A stretch of 64,000 bases of DNA from positions 3,720,001-3,784,000 of the forward strand of contig NZ_AP025518.1 in NCBI RefSeq assembly GCF_022179545.1, in the 5' to 3' direction. Positions 11,703 through 20,976 of this stretch are shown one piece after another. The first letter of the stretch is position 1. Each line of letters begins with the position of its first letter. This DNA comes from Mycolicibacterium fortuitum subsp. fortuitum (GTDB lineage Bacteria; Actinomycetota; Actinomycetes; Mycobacteriales; Mycobacteriaceae). A program made the translations under genes and the position numbers. The notes under the pieces were generated by a model, which saw only the letters and a list, made by a program, of their open reading frames with translations, was not told the DNA's origin and made no database searches.

Positions 11703-12464
11703 TCACCGGGCCGCCCCGATCGCGTCTAGCAGGATCGGCGCCAGCTCCTTGCGGCACATCACGAAGTCCGGCAGGTACGGGTCGGCACGGTTGTACCGCA
11801 GCTCGGAGCCGTCCAGCCGGGAGGCATGCAATCCCGCGGCCAGCACCACACCTGCAGGTGCGGCAGAATCCCACTCCCACTGCCCGCCTGCGTGGATGTA
11901 GGCGTCGACGTCACCGCGCACCACGGCCATCGCCTTGGCACCGGCCGAGCCGATCCGCACCATCCGAAAATCGAGCTGCTCACGCATCCGCCAGAGCACC
12001 GCAGGGGGCCGGTTCGAGCTCGCGGTGATCAGCAGAGGCCCGGGCCGTCGAGGGCCGGGCGGGGTGACGGTGTCGCTGCGGTACACCTCGCCCCGCGCGG
12101 GCAGGGCCACGACCGCATCCGACAGGCCTCCGTCGACGCCGACCGAGCGCTGCCACAGCGCGATGTGCACAGCCCAGTCCTCGCGCCCGGGCAGGGAGAA
12201 CTCATGCGTGCCGTCGACGGGGTCGACGATCCAGACCCGGTCGGCTTCGACGCGGGACAGGTCGTCGACCGCTTCCTCACTGAGGACGGAGTCTCCGGGC
12301 CGAGCCTGGGCCAGCCGGTCCAGGATCAGTGCGTTGGACCGCCGGTCGCCCTCGTCACCGAGGTAGTACGGGTCGTAGAAACCGACCTCCTCGCGTACGG
12401 CCAACAGCAGCTCACCGGCCTCCTTGGCCACTGCAGCAGCCAGGTCGGCGTCGGTCGAGTGCAC
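11703..12464 (-). CDS. cysQ: 3'-phosphoadenosine 5'-phosphate / inositol phosphatase CysQ
   Basis: Lithium-sensitive type phosphatase that removes the 3'-phosphate of PAP or PAPS, tuning sulfate assimilation; mycobacterial members also act on inositol phosphates and fructose bisphosphate. The 253-aa product has the metal-binding motifs [20 protein letters not shown] and [11 protein letters not shown], the last giving the distal Asp. The start is a GTG at 12464 without a strong ribosome site; an upstream ATG is out of frame. It is transcribed toward mshC, whose product needs cysteine and an inositol sugar, which makes the pairing meaningful (inference). Confidence 0.93.
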   Translation of the reverse strand: MHSTDADLAAAVAKEAGELLLAVREEVGFYDPYYLGDEGDRRSNALILDRLAQARPGDSVLSEEAVDDLSRVEADRVWIVDPVDGTHEFSLPGREDWAVHIALWQRSVGVDGGLSDAVVALPARGEVYRSDTVTPPGPRRPGPLLITASSNRPPAVLWRMREQLDFRMVRIGSAGAKAMAVVRGDVDAYIHAGGQWEWDSAAPAGVVLAAGLHASRLDGSELRYNRADPYLPDFVMCRKELAPILLDAIGAAR

Positions 12465-12612
12465 CGAGCAAGTTTGACATTCGTCCCCCAGCCGATGAAT
12501 CCAGGGGATTCCAACACGTGCGCGCCGCGGCCCTTGACCGCCATGAACCAGCGCACCGGGGCGCCCCTGGTGCCGGTAGTGTCAGGCAGCGCTGCGACTG
12601 AAGAGGAGATTC

Positions 12613-13020
12613 ATGACCGAGCAGACCCCCGTCGAAAACCTGTCCGACTCGTGGCGCTGGAAGTTCGATTTCTTCGACACCTACGGTCTGCCCAACTCAA
12701 GCCCCGAAGCCAAGGCCGCATACCGCAACCTCAGCTTCATGGCCAAGTTGCGGCTCTCCTCGAACATCCTGGCTTTCCTGTTCGGGCCGATCTACTTCTT
12801 CGTCAAAGGCATGTGGCGCAAAGGCTTGACGCTGCTGGGGTTGACCATCGCAGTGGCGGCGGTTCTGGTGGTGGTCGACGTCAGCGACTCGATCGGCAGG
12901 GCCATCGGCATCGCCGTCTCTGTGCTGGCGATGTCGACCGCCAACTACGCCTACTACTTGCACGTGGCGCGCGGCAGCCAGTCCTGGAATCTGTTCGAGG
13001 GTTTCGGGCGCGCCCGCTAG
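12613..13020 (+). CDS. DUF2628 small membrane protein
   Basis: A 135-aa protein of the DUF2628 type with a soluble N-terminal 45 residues (WRWKFDFFDTYGLP). Two to three hydrophobic stretches follow: SNILAFLFGPIYFFVKGMW, LLGLTIAVAAVLVVVDV and IGIAVSVLAMSTANYAYYL. The FGPIYFF..GMWRKG pattern is the family hallmark. Function is unknown; it is presumably in the cytoplasmic membrane. The start has a good AGAGGAG site 5-6 nt upstream. It sits alone on the plus strand between cysQ and the SCO1664-family gene, ending 14 nt from the latter's stop. Confidence 0.82.
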   Translation: MTEQTPVENLSDSWRWKFDFFDTYGLPNSSPEAKAAYRNLSFMAKLRLSSNILAFLFGPIYFFVKGMWRKGLTLLGLTIAVAAVLVVVDVSDSIGRAIGIAVSVLAMSTANYAYYLHVARGSQSWNLFEGFGRAR

Positions 13021-13034
13021 ATGTACCTGGCGGG

Positions 13035-13871
13035 CTAGAACGCCGGCCACGGGATCGGGCGGTGCCGATCCGGTGTCGGCATCACCGGATTATGCAGTAG
13101 GCCAACGATTCTGGACCGCAGTGCGGCGATCTCGGCTTGGGTGATGTGTTCACACATCTGCTCTGCCAAACCCGAGAACCCGTCGCGCAGCGCCGCCACA
13201 TCGGCCAGAGTTTCGTCGTCGACAGGCTTGCCGGCCCAGCCCCACAGCACGGTCCGCAGCTTGTCCTCGACGTGCAGGCTCACCCCGTGGTCCACGCCGT
13301 ACACAGCGCCGTCGAGGCCGGCCAGGATGTGCCCGCCCTTGCGGTCGGCGTTGTTGATCAGCACGTCGAACACCGCCATCCGGAACAGCCGAGGATCGTC
13401 GGCGTGCACCAGCGTCACCTCGTCGCCGGCGTGGTCGTAAGCCCGCAGGATCGGCAGGAAGCCCGGTGGCAGATGTCCGGCCGGTAGCAGGTCCACCAGA
13501 TCCGGGCCGGAATCGGGCTGGTCCCCCACCTGGTCACCCGGCTGATCCACCCACAGCTGCAGCATGCCCGGACCGGCCGGCCCGTCACGAATGATGGTGA
13601 GGGGCACGACATTCCAGCCCAACGCGGTTGAGACGAGGTAGGCGCCCAGCTCACGGCCGGCCAACGTGCCGTCGGGAAAATCCCACAGCGGGGCTTCGCC
13701 GCGGATCGGCTTGTACACGCAGTGCACCTTTTGCGCGCCCAGAGTTGCCTCGCACAGGAAGGTGGCGTTGCTCGCCGACCGGATGCGGCCGATGACCGTC
13801 AGCTCGCCGTCGGCCAGGACCTCGCGGTCGGATTCGGGCCGAGCCTGCCCGCCGTCAGCTGTCGATGTCAT
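13035..13871 (-). CDS. SCO1664-family protein (PI3/PI4-kinase-like fold)
   Basis: Conserved actinobacterial protein of about 278 aa, predicted to have a phosphatidylinositol-kinase/HipA-like phosphotransferase fold. Kinase-like elements are visible: the nucleotide-binding Lys in CVYKPIRGE, the catalytic-loop-like NNADRKGGHIL and the metal-binding-like VDHGVSLH. The substrate is unknown. The ATG at 13871 lies inside the end of the DUF3090 gene (17-nt overlap), so the two are translationally linked. The longer frame to 13949 would run further into that gene and is unlikely. With the DUF3090, histidine-phosphatase and uppP genes it forms a conserved minus-strand operon. Confidence 0.85.
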   Translation of the reverse strand: MTSTADGGQARPESDREVLADGELTVIGRIRSASNATFLCEATLGAQKVHCVYKPIRGEAPLWDFPDGTLAGRELGAYLVSTALGWNVVPLTIIRDGPAGPGMLQLWVDQPGDQVGDQPDSGPDLVDLLPAGHLPPGFLPILRAYDHAGDEVTLVHADDPRLFRMAVFDVLINNADRKGGHILAGLDGAVYGVDHGVSLHVEDKLRTVLWGWAGKPVDDETLADVAALRDGFSGLAEQMCEHITQAEIAALRSRIVGLLHNPVMPTPDRHRPIPWPAF

Positions 13872-14442
13872 CGTCGGACCCGGCCACCTCACCGCGCCGA
13901 TAACCATTGGTACGCACGCAGATGTGGCCGTCGGGATCCAGCGGTTCATCGCACAGCGGGCACGGCGGGCGTCCGGCCGAGATCACCCGGTTGGACCGGG
14001 TGGCGAATTCCCTGGCCGATTCCGGAGTGAGGAACACCCGCACGGCATCAGGCCCGTCCTCGGCGTCGTCGAGGACCACGGAGGCGTCGAACTCCCCTTC
14101 GGAGACCGCGAGCAGCTCCACCACGACGGTCTGGGCTTCCGAATCCCAACCCAGCCCCATCGTTCCCACCCGGAACTCGGCATCGACCGGGGTGACCAGC
14201 GGCAGCAGATCGTTCACCTCGCCGGTGTCCGGCGGGATCGGCGTTCCGAAGCGGCGGTTGATCTCGGTCAACAGGGCGGCGATCCGCTCAGCCAGGACTG
14301 CGACCTGCTGCTTCTCCAAGATCACCGAGATCACCCGCTTGTCGTGTACAGCTTGCAGGTAGAAAGTCCGGTTACCGGGTTGGCCGACGGTCCCGGCCAC
14401 GAAACGGTCGGGGGTGCGGAAGACGTGAATTGCGCGGGCCAT
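13855..14442 (-). CDS. DUF3090-family protein with C-terminal zinc-knuckle-like motif
   Basis: Conserved actinobacterial protein of unknown function, about 195 aa. The first 150 residues form a mixed fold beginning MARAIHVFRTPDRFVAGTVG. The C-terminus carries CPLCDEPLDPDGHIC, a CxxC...HxC pattern able to bind zinc. The start at 14442 is supported by GGAAGG 4 nt upstream and by conserved sequence; a TTG four codons earlier is the alternative. The last 17 nt overlap the SCO1664-family gene, and the pair is likely to form a functional unit. No signal peptide or membrane segment is visible. Confidence 0.87.
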   Translation of the reverse strand: MARAIHVFRTPDRFVAGTVGQPGNRTFYLQAVHDKRVISVILEKQQVAVLAERIAALLTEINRRFGTPIPPDTGEVNDLLPLVTPVDAEFRVGTMGLGWDSEAQTVVVELLAVSEGEFDASVVLDDAEDGPDAVRVFLTPESAREFATRSNRVISAGRPPCPLCDEPLDPDGHICVRTNGYRRGEVAGSDDDIDS

Positions 14443-14477
14443 GGCACCTTCCAAAATACCGGTAGCAGCGCCGCGGG

Positions 14478-15149
14478 TCAGTTGGTGGACCCACCCACCA
14501 CGGCATCGGTGGTGGGTTTGGCGGCCAGTCCGGCGCTCAACTGCGTGCCGGTGTGGTTGATGTGCATCACGAACGGCCGCAGATCGGTGTAGCGGATCAC
14601 GCTCATCGATGCCGGATCGGCGGTGATGCGTTGGAACCCGTCAAGGTGCACGCCCAGGGCATCGGCCAGCACCGCCTTGATCACGTCGCCGTGCGTGCAG
14701 GCCAGCCACAGCACGTCGGCGCCGTGCGCGTCGGCCAGCGCCCGGTCGCGTTCGCGCACCGCGGCGACCGCCCGGGCCTGCACCTGGGCCAGACCCTCCC
14801 CCTCGGGGAACACCGCCGCACTGGGCTGCTGCTGGACCACCGCCCACAGCGGTTCCTTCACCAGTTCGGCGATGGCGCGGCCGGTCCAGCTGCCATAGTC
14901 CACCTCGGTCAGCCGTTCATCGACGATCGGCTCCAACGTCAGCGCCTCGGCCAGCGGTGTGACCGTCCGTACGCATCGCAACAGCGGCGAGTGCACGATC
15001 GCGGTCACCGGCAGATCGCCGATTCGAGAGACCAGACCCTCCGCCTGTTCGATACCGCGCTCGTCGAGATCAACGCCCTCGCTGCGACCGGCGAGGGTAT
15101 GCGCAGTGTTCGACGTCGAGCGGCCGTGCCGCAGCAGAATCACCGTCAT
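14478..15149 (-). CDS. Histidine phosphatase superfamily protein (phosphoglycerate-mutase-like)
   Basis: The product is 223 aa with the phosphohistidine motif LLRHGRSTSN at the N-terminus, the GRSEGVDLDERG segment, the SPLLRCVRT motif and the second catalytic His in CTHGDVIKAV. This matches broad-specificity acid phosphatases rather than true glycolytic mutase, because the mutase-specific insert is absent. A mycobacterial relative (Rv2135c) is described as an acid phosphatase, as far as I recall. It lies 13 nt after uppP and upstream of the DUF3090 gene, so it is in the same operon. Substrate is unknown; its position between uppP and a kinase-like gene suggests envelope or signalling phosphate chemistry (inference). 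Confidence 0.9.
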   Translation of the reverse strand: MTVILLRHGRSTSNTAHTLAGRSEGVDLDERGIEQAEGLVSRIGDLPVTAIVHSPLLRCVRTVTPLAEALTLEPIVDERLTEVDYGSWTGRAIAELVKEPLWAVVQQQPSAAVFPEGEGLAQVQARAVAAVRERDRALADAHGADVLWLACTHGDVIKAVLADALGVHLDGFQRITADPASMSVIRYTDLRPFVMHINHTGTQLSAGLAAKPTTDAVVGGSTN

Positions 15150-15162
15150 ATCAATTCCTCCG

Positions 15163-15993
15163 TCATTGGGCGGCGACGACCCCGGTCCCCAGCAGCGCCA
15201 GCACCACCACGCCCAGCACCACCCGATAGCCGACGAACCAGTACATGCTGTGCGATACCAGGAATTTCAGGAACCAGGCGATCGCGGCGAAACCGACGAC
15301 GAATGCGATCACCGTGGCCACCAACAGCTGGGCACCGGTGGCACTCATGCCCTCACCGACCGGATGGAAGGCATCCGGTAGGGAGAACAGGCCGGAAGCG
15401 AACACCGCAGGGATCGCCAAAAGGAAACCGAAGCGGGCCGCGAGCTCGCGCTCCATGCCGAGGAAGAGCCCTGCGCTGATGGTCGCACCGGAACGCGACA
15501 CGCCGGGCACCAGCGCCAGGCACTGCGCCAGACCCACGATGATGCTGTCGCGCCAGGTCAGCTGTTCCACGCGTCGAGTCTGCCTGCCGTAGTACTCAGC
15601 CGCGGCGATCACTGCCGAGAACACGATCAGCGCCGACGCCACCAGCCACAGATTTCTTGCACCCGTGCGGATTTCGTCTTTGAACAGCAGGCCGAAAACC
15701 CCGATCGGGATACTGCCGATGATCACCCACCAGCCGAGCCGGTAATCGGCGGACCGGTGCGCCGCGTTGAACAGCCCGGCAAACCACGCCTTGATGATGC
15801 GGCCGATGTCCCGGGCGAAGTACACCAACACCGCCAGCTCGGTTCCCAGCTGGGTCACCGCTGTGAACGAGGCGCCCGCGTCGTCGTCGAAGAAAACCCG
15901 GGACGTGATCGCGAGATGCCCCGACGACGACACCGGCAGAAACTCGGTGAGCCCCTGGACAATCGACAACACAACCACTTGTAGCCAGGACAT
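15163..15993 (-). CDS. uppP: Undecaprenyl-diphosphatase UppP (BacA)
   Basis: Integral membrane phosphatase that recycles the C50-C55 polyprenyl pyrophosphate carrier used for peptidoglycan and arabinogalactan synthesis. The 276-aa protein has eight or so hydrophobic helices. The two family motifs are present: [14 protein letters not shown] near residue 14 and [16 protein letters not shown] near residue 160. Catalytic Glu, Ser and Arg are intact. The start MSWLQVV at 15993 gives the same length as I recall for M. tuberculosis; a GTG six codons upstream is possible. It is the head or second gene of the operon running to the SCO1664-family gene. Confidence 0.95.
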   Translation of the reverse strand: MSWLQVVVLSIVQGLTEFLPVSSSGHLAITSRVFFDDDAGASFTAVTQLGTELAVLVYFARDIGRIIKAWFAGLFNAAHRSADYRLGWWVIIGSIPIGVFGLLFKDEIRTGARNLWLVASALIVFSAVIAAAEYYGRQTRRVEQLTWRDSIIVGLAQCLALVPGVSRSGATISAGLFLGMERELAARFGFLLAIPAVFASGLFSLPDAFHPVGEGMSATGAQLLVATVIAFVVGFAAIAWFLKFLVSHSMYWFVGYRVVLGVVVLALLGTGVVAAQ

Positions 15994-16048
15994 GGCACCG
16001 ACGTCAGTCACGACGACGACCGTACCGTGGCCCCGGCGGCCGGATGCG

Positions 16049-16360
16049 TCAGCGACCGGCGCGCGAAACCGGCTGCGCGTCGGCGACCGCGTCACGGACC
16101 GTTGCCGACAGGCTGCGTTCATCAGACAGGTCGATATCGGTCAGTTTGCGCGTGGCCATCGCCACCACGTCGTCCTCGATCGGAACCGGGCCGGACAGCC
16201 GCGGACGGTAGACCTCGATCACGAGTTGCTGACGCTCGATGTGGAAAGAAAAACTCCGGCCGTCGCCAACTTGGCCAAACCCACTGGCGTGTACACCAGT
16301 GGAAATATCCTCCATAGCAAACTCGCGGTTACCCAGTTCCCGGTCTGCGGCGAGGGTCAT
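16049..16360 (-). CDS. Conserved hypothetical protein upstream of uppP
   Basis: Small soluble protein of about 103 aa, function not recognised. It has a beta-rich middle ([17 protein letters not shown]) followed by an acidic-basic tail ([23 protein letters not shown]). Position matches the Rv2137c gene of M. tuberculosis, which also precedes uppP. The start is uncertain: ATG 16360 has GAGG about 11 nt upstream, while ATG 16315 (MEDISTG) would give 88 aa. Its stop is 55 nt before the uppP start, so cotranscription is plausible. Confidence 0.65.
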   Translation of the reverse strand: MTLAADRELGNREFAMEDISTGVHASGFGQVGDGRSFSFHIERQQLVIEVYRPRLSGPVPIEDDVVAMATRKLTDIDLSDERSLSATVRDAVADAQPVSRAGR

Positions 16361-16482
16361 GGTCGAACCATACCTCGACTTATGCCGCGTTGGTTGCAGA
16401 CGCGAGCATTTCCGGCCGACGGCCATGCCTAAACTGGATTCCTGCACGTCACCGACCATCCGTTTCGATCGAGAGCCATCCG

Positions 16483-17511
16483 TTGCGCCCAATATCTGCA
16501 GGTCAGCCAGTTCGCGCCGGCCTCCTCGCGCTGGCCCTGCTGCTCACCGCGGGCTGCACGTCCAACCCCGCCGATACGCCGCCACCCACCATCGAGCCCG
16601 CTCAGGCCGCGGTCTCGCCCCCGGTCACCGGCACCCCGGACGGCCAGATCCGGCCCTTGCGCGGACACGCGACGACCGCGGCGTTCGACCCAGCAACCGG
16701 CACACTGGCCGTTCTGGCTCCCGCGGCCGAAGGCCAGTCGACGCTCAGCCTGATGACCGGCAACCGACCGCCGCGCGAGGTGACACTCATGCCCGCGGCC
16801 ACCGCCCTCAGCATCGACACCAAGGGCGATGTTCTGGCGTCGACGCGCGGCGGCTACTTCCGCATCGACCTGGCCGCCGCCAAGGCCAGCAAAATCGACG
16901 TGGATGGCGCCCAGGGCGTCGACTTCACCGCCATCGCACTACGCGCCGACGGCAATCCGGTGCTGGGCAGTGCCGACGGAGCGGTCTACACACTGGGCGG
17001 CGACCACACCGTAGCTGCCCGGCTCAAAATCTTCGCCCGCGTGGATTCCCTTGTCACACAAGGAAATACCGCAGTGGTCCTGGACCGTGGTCAGACCTCG
17101 GTGACGGCTGTCAACCCCGACGGCACAAAGGCCGCACAGGCACTGCGGGCCGGCGAAGGCGCCACCACCATGGCTGCCGATACCCGCGGCCGGGTGCTCG
17201 TCGCCGACACCCGCGGCGACGAGCTACTGGTGTTCGGCGCCGACCCGCTGATCATGCGGCAGCGCTACCCGGTACCCGCCGCGCCCTACGGCCTTGCCGG
17301 TTCCGCCGAGCTGGCCTGGGTGTCGCAGACCGCGGCGAACACTGTGATTGGTTACGATCTCTCCACCGGCATACCGGTGGAAAAGGTGCGTTATCGAACC
17401 GTGCAGCAACCGAACTCCCTGACCTACGACGAGAAGACGGACACGCTCTACGTGGTGTCCGGCTCGGGAGCCGGTGTGCAGGTGATCCCCAGGGCGTCGG
17501 GACGCCGATGA
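16483..17511 (+). CDS. lppL: Probable lipoprotein LppL
   Basis: Secreted, lipid-anchored protein of about 342 aa. An N-terminal signal of roughly 18 hydrophobic residues ends in the lipobox LLTAGC. The mature part has repeated beta-propeller-like segments ([55 protein letters not shown]), similar to SMP-30/YVTN-type propellers. A TTG start at 16483, with GAGAG upstream, places the charged n-region correctly; GTG 16462 is an alternative. Position just before pyrD matches lppL of other mycobacteria. It overlaps the next gene by ATGA. The binding partner or ligand is unknown. Confidence 0.85.
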   Translation: MRPISAGQPVRAGLLALALLLTAGCTSNPADTPPPTIEPAQAAVSPPVTGTPDGQIRPLRGHATTAAFDPATGTLAVLAPAAEGQSTLSLMTGNRPPREVTLMPAATALSIDTKGDVLASTRGGYFRIDLAAAKASKIDVDGAQGVDFTAIALRADGNPVLGSADGAVYTLGGDHTVAARLKIFARVDSLVTQGNTAVVLDRGQTSVTAVNPDGTKAAQALRAGEGATTMAADTRGRVLVADTRGDELLVFGADPLIMRQRYPVPAAPYGLAGSAELAWVSQTAANTVIGYDLSTGIPVEKVRYRTVQQPNSLTYDEKTDTLYVVSGSGAGVQVIPRASGRR

Positions 17512-17777
17512 CCACAATCCAGCAGGGTCGCATGCCTCCGGGCTGGGACAAGGTCGTCGCCGAGGATCGTTCCGAGGAATACGACTGGATTCCGCTGCGG
17601 CTACCGCCGGATGTCACCAGGATCAGCGCCTCGATCCGTTTGTCGATCGAGGCCGAGTACCGCGGCTGGGAACTGACCCGGGTGCGGGCCTACACAGATG
17701 GGAGCCGACGGGTGCTGTTGCGCCGCAAGAAATCCGCGTCATCGATGCCGGGCACACCTCAGGCGCCTTCACTGTGA
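17508..17777 (+). CDS. DUF5703-family small protein
   Basis: An 89-aa protein starting [14 protein letters not shown] and containing [16 protein letters not shown] and [24 protein letters not shown], a conserved actinobacterial pattern assigned to DUF5703 from memory. It is basic at the C-terminus with no signal or membrane segment. Start and stop are both coupled: its ATG overlaps the lppL stop (ATGA at 17508-17511), and its TGA overlaps the pyrD GTG start (17774-17777). This double overlap strongly supports it as a real gene. Function is unknown. Confidence 0.8.
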   Translation: MTTIQQGRMPPGWDKVVAEDRSEEYDWIPLRLPPDVTRISASIRLSIEAEYRGWELTRVRAYTDGSRRVLLRRKKSASSMPGTPQAPSL

Positions 17778-18838
17778 TCTACGCGGCTCTGCGGCGAGCG
17801 CTGTTCCTTGCGCCTCCCGAACGGATTCACCTGTGGGTGTTCGCCCTGCTGCGCACCGCCACCGGCCCCGGTCTGCTGCGCCGCGCGCTGGCACGGCGGC
17901 TGGCGCCCACTGATCCGGTGCTGGCCAGCACCGTGTTCGGAGTGCGGTTCCCGGGCCCGATGGGGCTGGCCGCCGGATTCGACAAAGACGGTCGCGGTCT
18001 ACAGACCTGGGGGGCACTCGGCTTCGGGTACGCCGAGGTCGGCACCGTCACGGCGCAACCGCAGCCGGGCAACCCCGAGCCACGGCTCTTCCGCCTGCCC
18101 GACGACCACGCGCTGCTCAACCGGATGGGCTTCAACAACGAGGGCGCGGGCGCATTGGCGATCCGGCTGGCCCGGCACACCCCCGACGTGCCGATCGGGG
18201 TGAACATCGGCAAGACCAAGCTGACCCCGGCGCAGGACGCGGTGGCCGACTACGCCGAGAGCACCCGGCTGGTGAGTGCCCTGGCCACCTATGTCGTCGT
18301 CAACGTCAGCTCGCCCAACACTCCCGGACTGCGCGACCTGCAGGCCGTCGAATCACTGCGGCCGATCCTGGCCGCGGTCAAGGCCGAGACCGACAAGCCC
18401 GTCCTGGTCAAGATCGCCCCTGACCTCTCCGATGCCGATATCGACGAAATCGCAGACCTGGCAGTCGAACTGGGCCTCGCCGGCATCGTCGCCACCAACA
18501 CCACCATCTCGCGGGACGGGCTTGCCACGCCCGGCGTCGCCGAACTGGGATCCGGCGGCGTCTCCGGACGACCGGTGGCGCACCGCTCACTTGAGGTGCT
18601 GCGCCGCCTGTACGGCCGGGTGGGCGACAAACTGGTGCTGATCAGTGTCGGCGGAATCGAAACCGCCGACGACGCCTGGGAACGCATCATCTCCGGAGCC
18701 ACGCTGCTGCAGGGCTACACCGGATTCATCTACGGCGGCGGCACGTGGGCCAAACAGATTCACGACGGCATCGCCCAGCGTCTACACGCAGGCGGGTTCA
18801 CCTCGCTGAGCGACGCGGTGGGATCAGCTGCCCGCTGA
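17774..18838 (+). CDS. pyrD: Dihydroorotate dehydrogenase (quinone), class 2
   Basis: Oxidises dihydroorotate to orotate in pyrimidine synthesis and passes electrons to the quinone pool at the membrane. The 354-aa protein has the class-2 N-terminal helical extension ([17 protein letters not shown]) before the FMN barrel. Key sites are [11 protein letters not shown], the NRMGFNNEG loop, the catalytic Ser in [25 protein letters not shown] and the phosphate-binding ISVGGI. The start is a GTG coupled to the preceding stop. A short gap follows before the convergent PEBP gene. Confidence 0.96.
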   Translation: MIYAALRRALFLAPPERIHLWVFALLRTATGPGLLRRALARRLAPTDPVLASTVFGVRFPGPMGLAAGFDKDGRGLQTWGALGFGYAEVGTVTAQPQPGNPEPRLFRLPDDHALLNRMGFNNEGAGALAIRLARHTPDVPIGVNIGKTKLTPAQDAVADYAESTRLVSALATYVVVNVSSPNTPGLRDLQAVESLRPILAAVKAETDKPVLVKIAPDLSDADIDEIADLAVELGLAGIVATNTTISRDGLATPGVAELGSGGVSGRPVAHRSLEVLRRLYGRVGDKLVLISVGGIETADDAWERIISGATLLQGYTGFIYGGGTWAKQIHDGIAQRLHAGGFTSLSDAVGSAAR

Positions 18839-18868
18839 GCCCACCGCGCGCCCTGCGGTTACTTCTGC

Positions 18869-19393
18869 TCAGTGCTGTTCATAGGTGCCGTGGATGACGG
18901 CGCGGGCGATGGCCTGGCCGAAGAGGTTGAAGCCGAGGTAGGCGGGGGTGGCGCCGTCGGGCAGTTCCAATGACTCGACCGGCAGTGCGTGCACGGCGAT
19001 GTAATAGCGGTGCGGACCGTGTCCGGCCGGCGGGGCCGCACCGATGTAGCGCTTGAGGCTCGCATCGTTGGCCAGCGTCACCGCGCCGCCGGGCAACTCG
19101 CTGCCGTCACCGGCGCCGGCGGGCAGCTCGGTCACCGAGGCAGGCAGATCGGCCACCGCCCAGTGCCAGAAGCCCGACGCGGTCGGCGCGTCGGGGTCGT
19201 ACACCGTGACGGCGAAGCTCTTGGTCTCGGCCGGGAAACCCGACCAGCTCAGCTGGGGCGAGGTGTCCGAGCCGCCGGCCCCCATGATCCCGCTGACCTG
19301 ATCGTTGGCCAGCGGCTGCCCGTCACTGACCGATTCGGAGGTCAGCGTGAACGTGGGCAGCTTCGGCAGGTTGTCGTACGGAGATGTACTCAT
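18869..19393 (-). CDS. YbhB/YbcL-type Raf kinase inhibitor-like protein (PEBP family)
   Basis: A 174-aa cytosolic member of the phosphatidylethanolamine-binding protein family. Conserved ligand-pocket motifs are [17 protein letters not shown], the GxHxY-type [17 protein letters not shown] and the [13 protein letters not shown] tail. Bacterial relatives bind small anions or lipids; the physiological role is not established. Corresponds in position to Rv2140c of M. tuberculosis. The start has a good GAGAGGG site. It converges with pyrD and lies downstream of the M20 peptidase gene. Confidence 0.92.
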   Translation of the reverse strand: MSTSPYDNLPKLPTFTLTSESVSDGQPLANDQVSGIMGAGGSDTSPQLSWSGFPAETKSFAVTVYDPDAPTASGFWHWAVADLPASVTELPAGAGDGSELPGGAVTLANDASLKRYIGAAPPAGHGPHRYYIAVHALPVESLELPDGATPAYLGFNLFGQAIARAVIHGTYEQH

Positions 19394-19434
19394 GGTTCCC
19401 TCTCGTCGTGACTCGTGTCGTCGTGACTATGCGG

Positions 19435-20775
19435 TCAGCAGTTCCGCAGAAAGTGTTCCAGAACGCCGGCCCCGAACTGCAGTGCGTCCACGGGTACCCG
19501 CTCGTCGACGCCGTGGAACAGCGCGGCGAAGTCCAGCTCGGGCGGCAGTCGCAGCGGCGCGAACCCGAAGCAGCGAATCCCCAACCGCTGGAACGACTTC
19601 GCGTCGGTGCCGCCCGAGAGCATGTACGGCACGGTGCGCGCCTCGGGATCCAGTGCCAAGATCGCCGCGTTCATCGCATCCACCAGGTCACCGTCGAACG
19701 TGGTCTCGTACGACGGCAGATCGCGCTCCCAGCTGCGCGTCACATCGGGACCGATCAACTCGTCGACCTCACGCTCGAATGCCTCCTTGCGGCCCGGCAG
19801 CACCCGGCAATCGATCACGGCCTCCGCCGAGGCTGGGATCACGTTGGCCTTGTAGCCCGCCTTGAGCATGGTCGGATTGGCGGTGTCGCGCAGCGTGGCC
19901 GATACGATCCGGGCTACCCCGCCCAGTTTGGCGATGGTGCCGTCCAGGTCCGGCGAGTTGACGTCGAAGTCGTACCCGGTCTCCTCGGCCACCGCGGTGA
20001 GGAATTCCTCCACCGCGGGGTTGAGCACCAGCGGGAATTGATGCCGCCCCAGCCGGTCCACCGCACCGGCGATCGCCGTCACCGCGTTGTCGTCGTGCAG
20101 CATCGAGCCGTGGCCGGCCCTGCCCCGTGCCGACAGCCGCATCCAGGACAGTCCCTTTTCAGCGGTCTCGATCAGGTAGAGCCGACGCTCTCCGCCGTCC
20201 TTGCGTGGCACCGTCAGGGAGAAACCACCCACCTCACCGATCGCCTCGGTGACGCCGTCGAACAGGTCAGGGCGGTTGTCGACCAGCCAGTTGGCCCCGT
20301 AGGTGCCACCGTGCTCCTCGTCGGAGACGAATGCGAAGACCAAATCACGGGGCGGCACGATGCCGGAGCGCTTGAAGTGCCGGGCCACCGCGATGGTCAT
20401 GCCGACCATGTCTTTCATGTCCACCGCACCGCGGCCCCAGACATAGCCGTCCTTGACCGCACCGGAGAACGGATGCACGCTCCAGTCGGCGGGCTCGGCC
20501 GGGACGACGTCGAGGTGCCCGTGGATCATCAGTGCACCGCGGGACGGGTCGGCACCGGGAAGCCGGGCGAACACATTGCCCCGGCCAGGGGCTCCGGCCT
20601 CGACGTATTCAGTGGTGTAGCCGACCTCACGGAGCTGGTCGGCAATCCATTCCGCACAGTCCGCTTCAGGTTTGGTGGTCGCCGGATCACCGGTGTTGGA
20701 AGTGTCGAATCGGATGAGCGCGCTGACGAGATCGACCACCTCGTCGGCGCTGGAGGCGGGGACAGTCACACTCAC
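19435..20775 (-). CDS. M20-family metallopeptidase / amidohydrolase
   Basis: Zinc-dependent exopeptidase or acylase of about 446 aa, cytosolic, related to ArgE/DapE and carboxypeptidase G2. Metal-ligand motifs are MIHGHLDVVP, WGRGAVDMKD and SDEEHGG, with the later Asp in VIDCRVLPG and the C-terminal His in ALFHGVDERVP. The dimerisation domain (residues about 195-330) contains GRAGHGSM. The GTG start at 20775 lacks a clear ribosome site; the next in-frame GTG two codons on is possible. Substrate is unknown. It corresponds to Rv2141c, the last conserved gene before the tRNA and the accessory region. Confidence 0.92.
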   Translation of the reverse strand: MSVTVPASSADEVVDLVSALIRFDTSNTGDPATTKPEADCAEWIADQLREVGYTTEYVEAGAPGRGNVFARLPGADPSRGALMIHGHLDVVPAEPADWSVHPFSGAVKDGYVWGRGAVDMKDMVGMTIAVARHFKRSGIVPPRDLVFAFVSDEEHGGTYGANWLVDNRPDLFDGVTEAIGEVGGFSLTVPRKDGGERRLYLIETAEKGLSWMRLSARGRAGHGSMLHDDNAVTAIAGAVDRLGRHQFPLVLNPAVEEFLTAVAEETGYDFDVNSPDLDGTIAKLGGVARIVSATLRDTANPTMLKAGYKANVIPASAEAVIDCRVLPGRKEAFEREVDELIGPDVTRSWERDLPSYETTFDGDLVDAMNAAILALDPEARTVPYMLSGGTDAKSFQRLGIRCFGFAPLRLPPELDFAALFHGVDERVPVDALQFGAGVLEHFLRNC

Positions 20776-20857
20776 ATTCGTACCACTGGGACGCCGGTTT
20801 GGGTCTAGGCCGCTTGATCCGATAGCCTTAGGCGCCCGACCCCGAGTGGTCGGTCGA

Positions 20858-20943
20858 GTCCGAGTGGCGGAATGGCAGACGCGCTAGCTTGAGGTGCTAG
20901 TGCCCTATTAACGGGCGTGGGGGTTCAAGTCCCCCCTCGGACA
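20858..20943 (+). tRNA. tRNA-Leu, anticodon GAG
   Basis: A class II tRNA of 86 nt. The acceptor stem GTCCGAG pairs with CTCGGAC. The anticodon arm CTAGC / TTGAGGT / GCTAG gives anticodon GAG for CUC and CUU codons. A variable arm (GTGCCCTATTAACGGGCGT) and a T arm (GGGGGTTCAAGTCCCCC) follow. CCA is not encoded. It marks the left border of the accessory region. Confidence 0.97.
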
Positions 20944-20953
20944 CCCAATCAAC

Positions 20954-20974
20954 GCGAGCGAAATGATCGCTCGC
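20954..20974. terminator. Hairpin between tRNA-Leu and a convergent gene
   Basis: A perfect 8-bp stem, GCGAGCGA (20954-20961) and TCGCTCGC (20967-20974), with loop AATGA. It lies 10 nt after the tRNA and 2 nt before the stop of the minus-strand hydrolase gene, suiting a bidirectional terminator. Confidence 0.65.
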
Positions 20975-20976
20975 CA

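Noticed and set aside
20858..20943. Phage or integrative-element attachment site at tRNA-Leu
   Set aside because: No integrase gene and no repeat of the tRNA 3' end were seen within the window, so an active mobile element cannot be supported.
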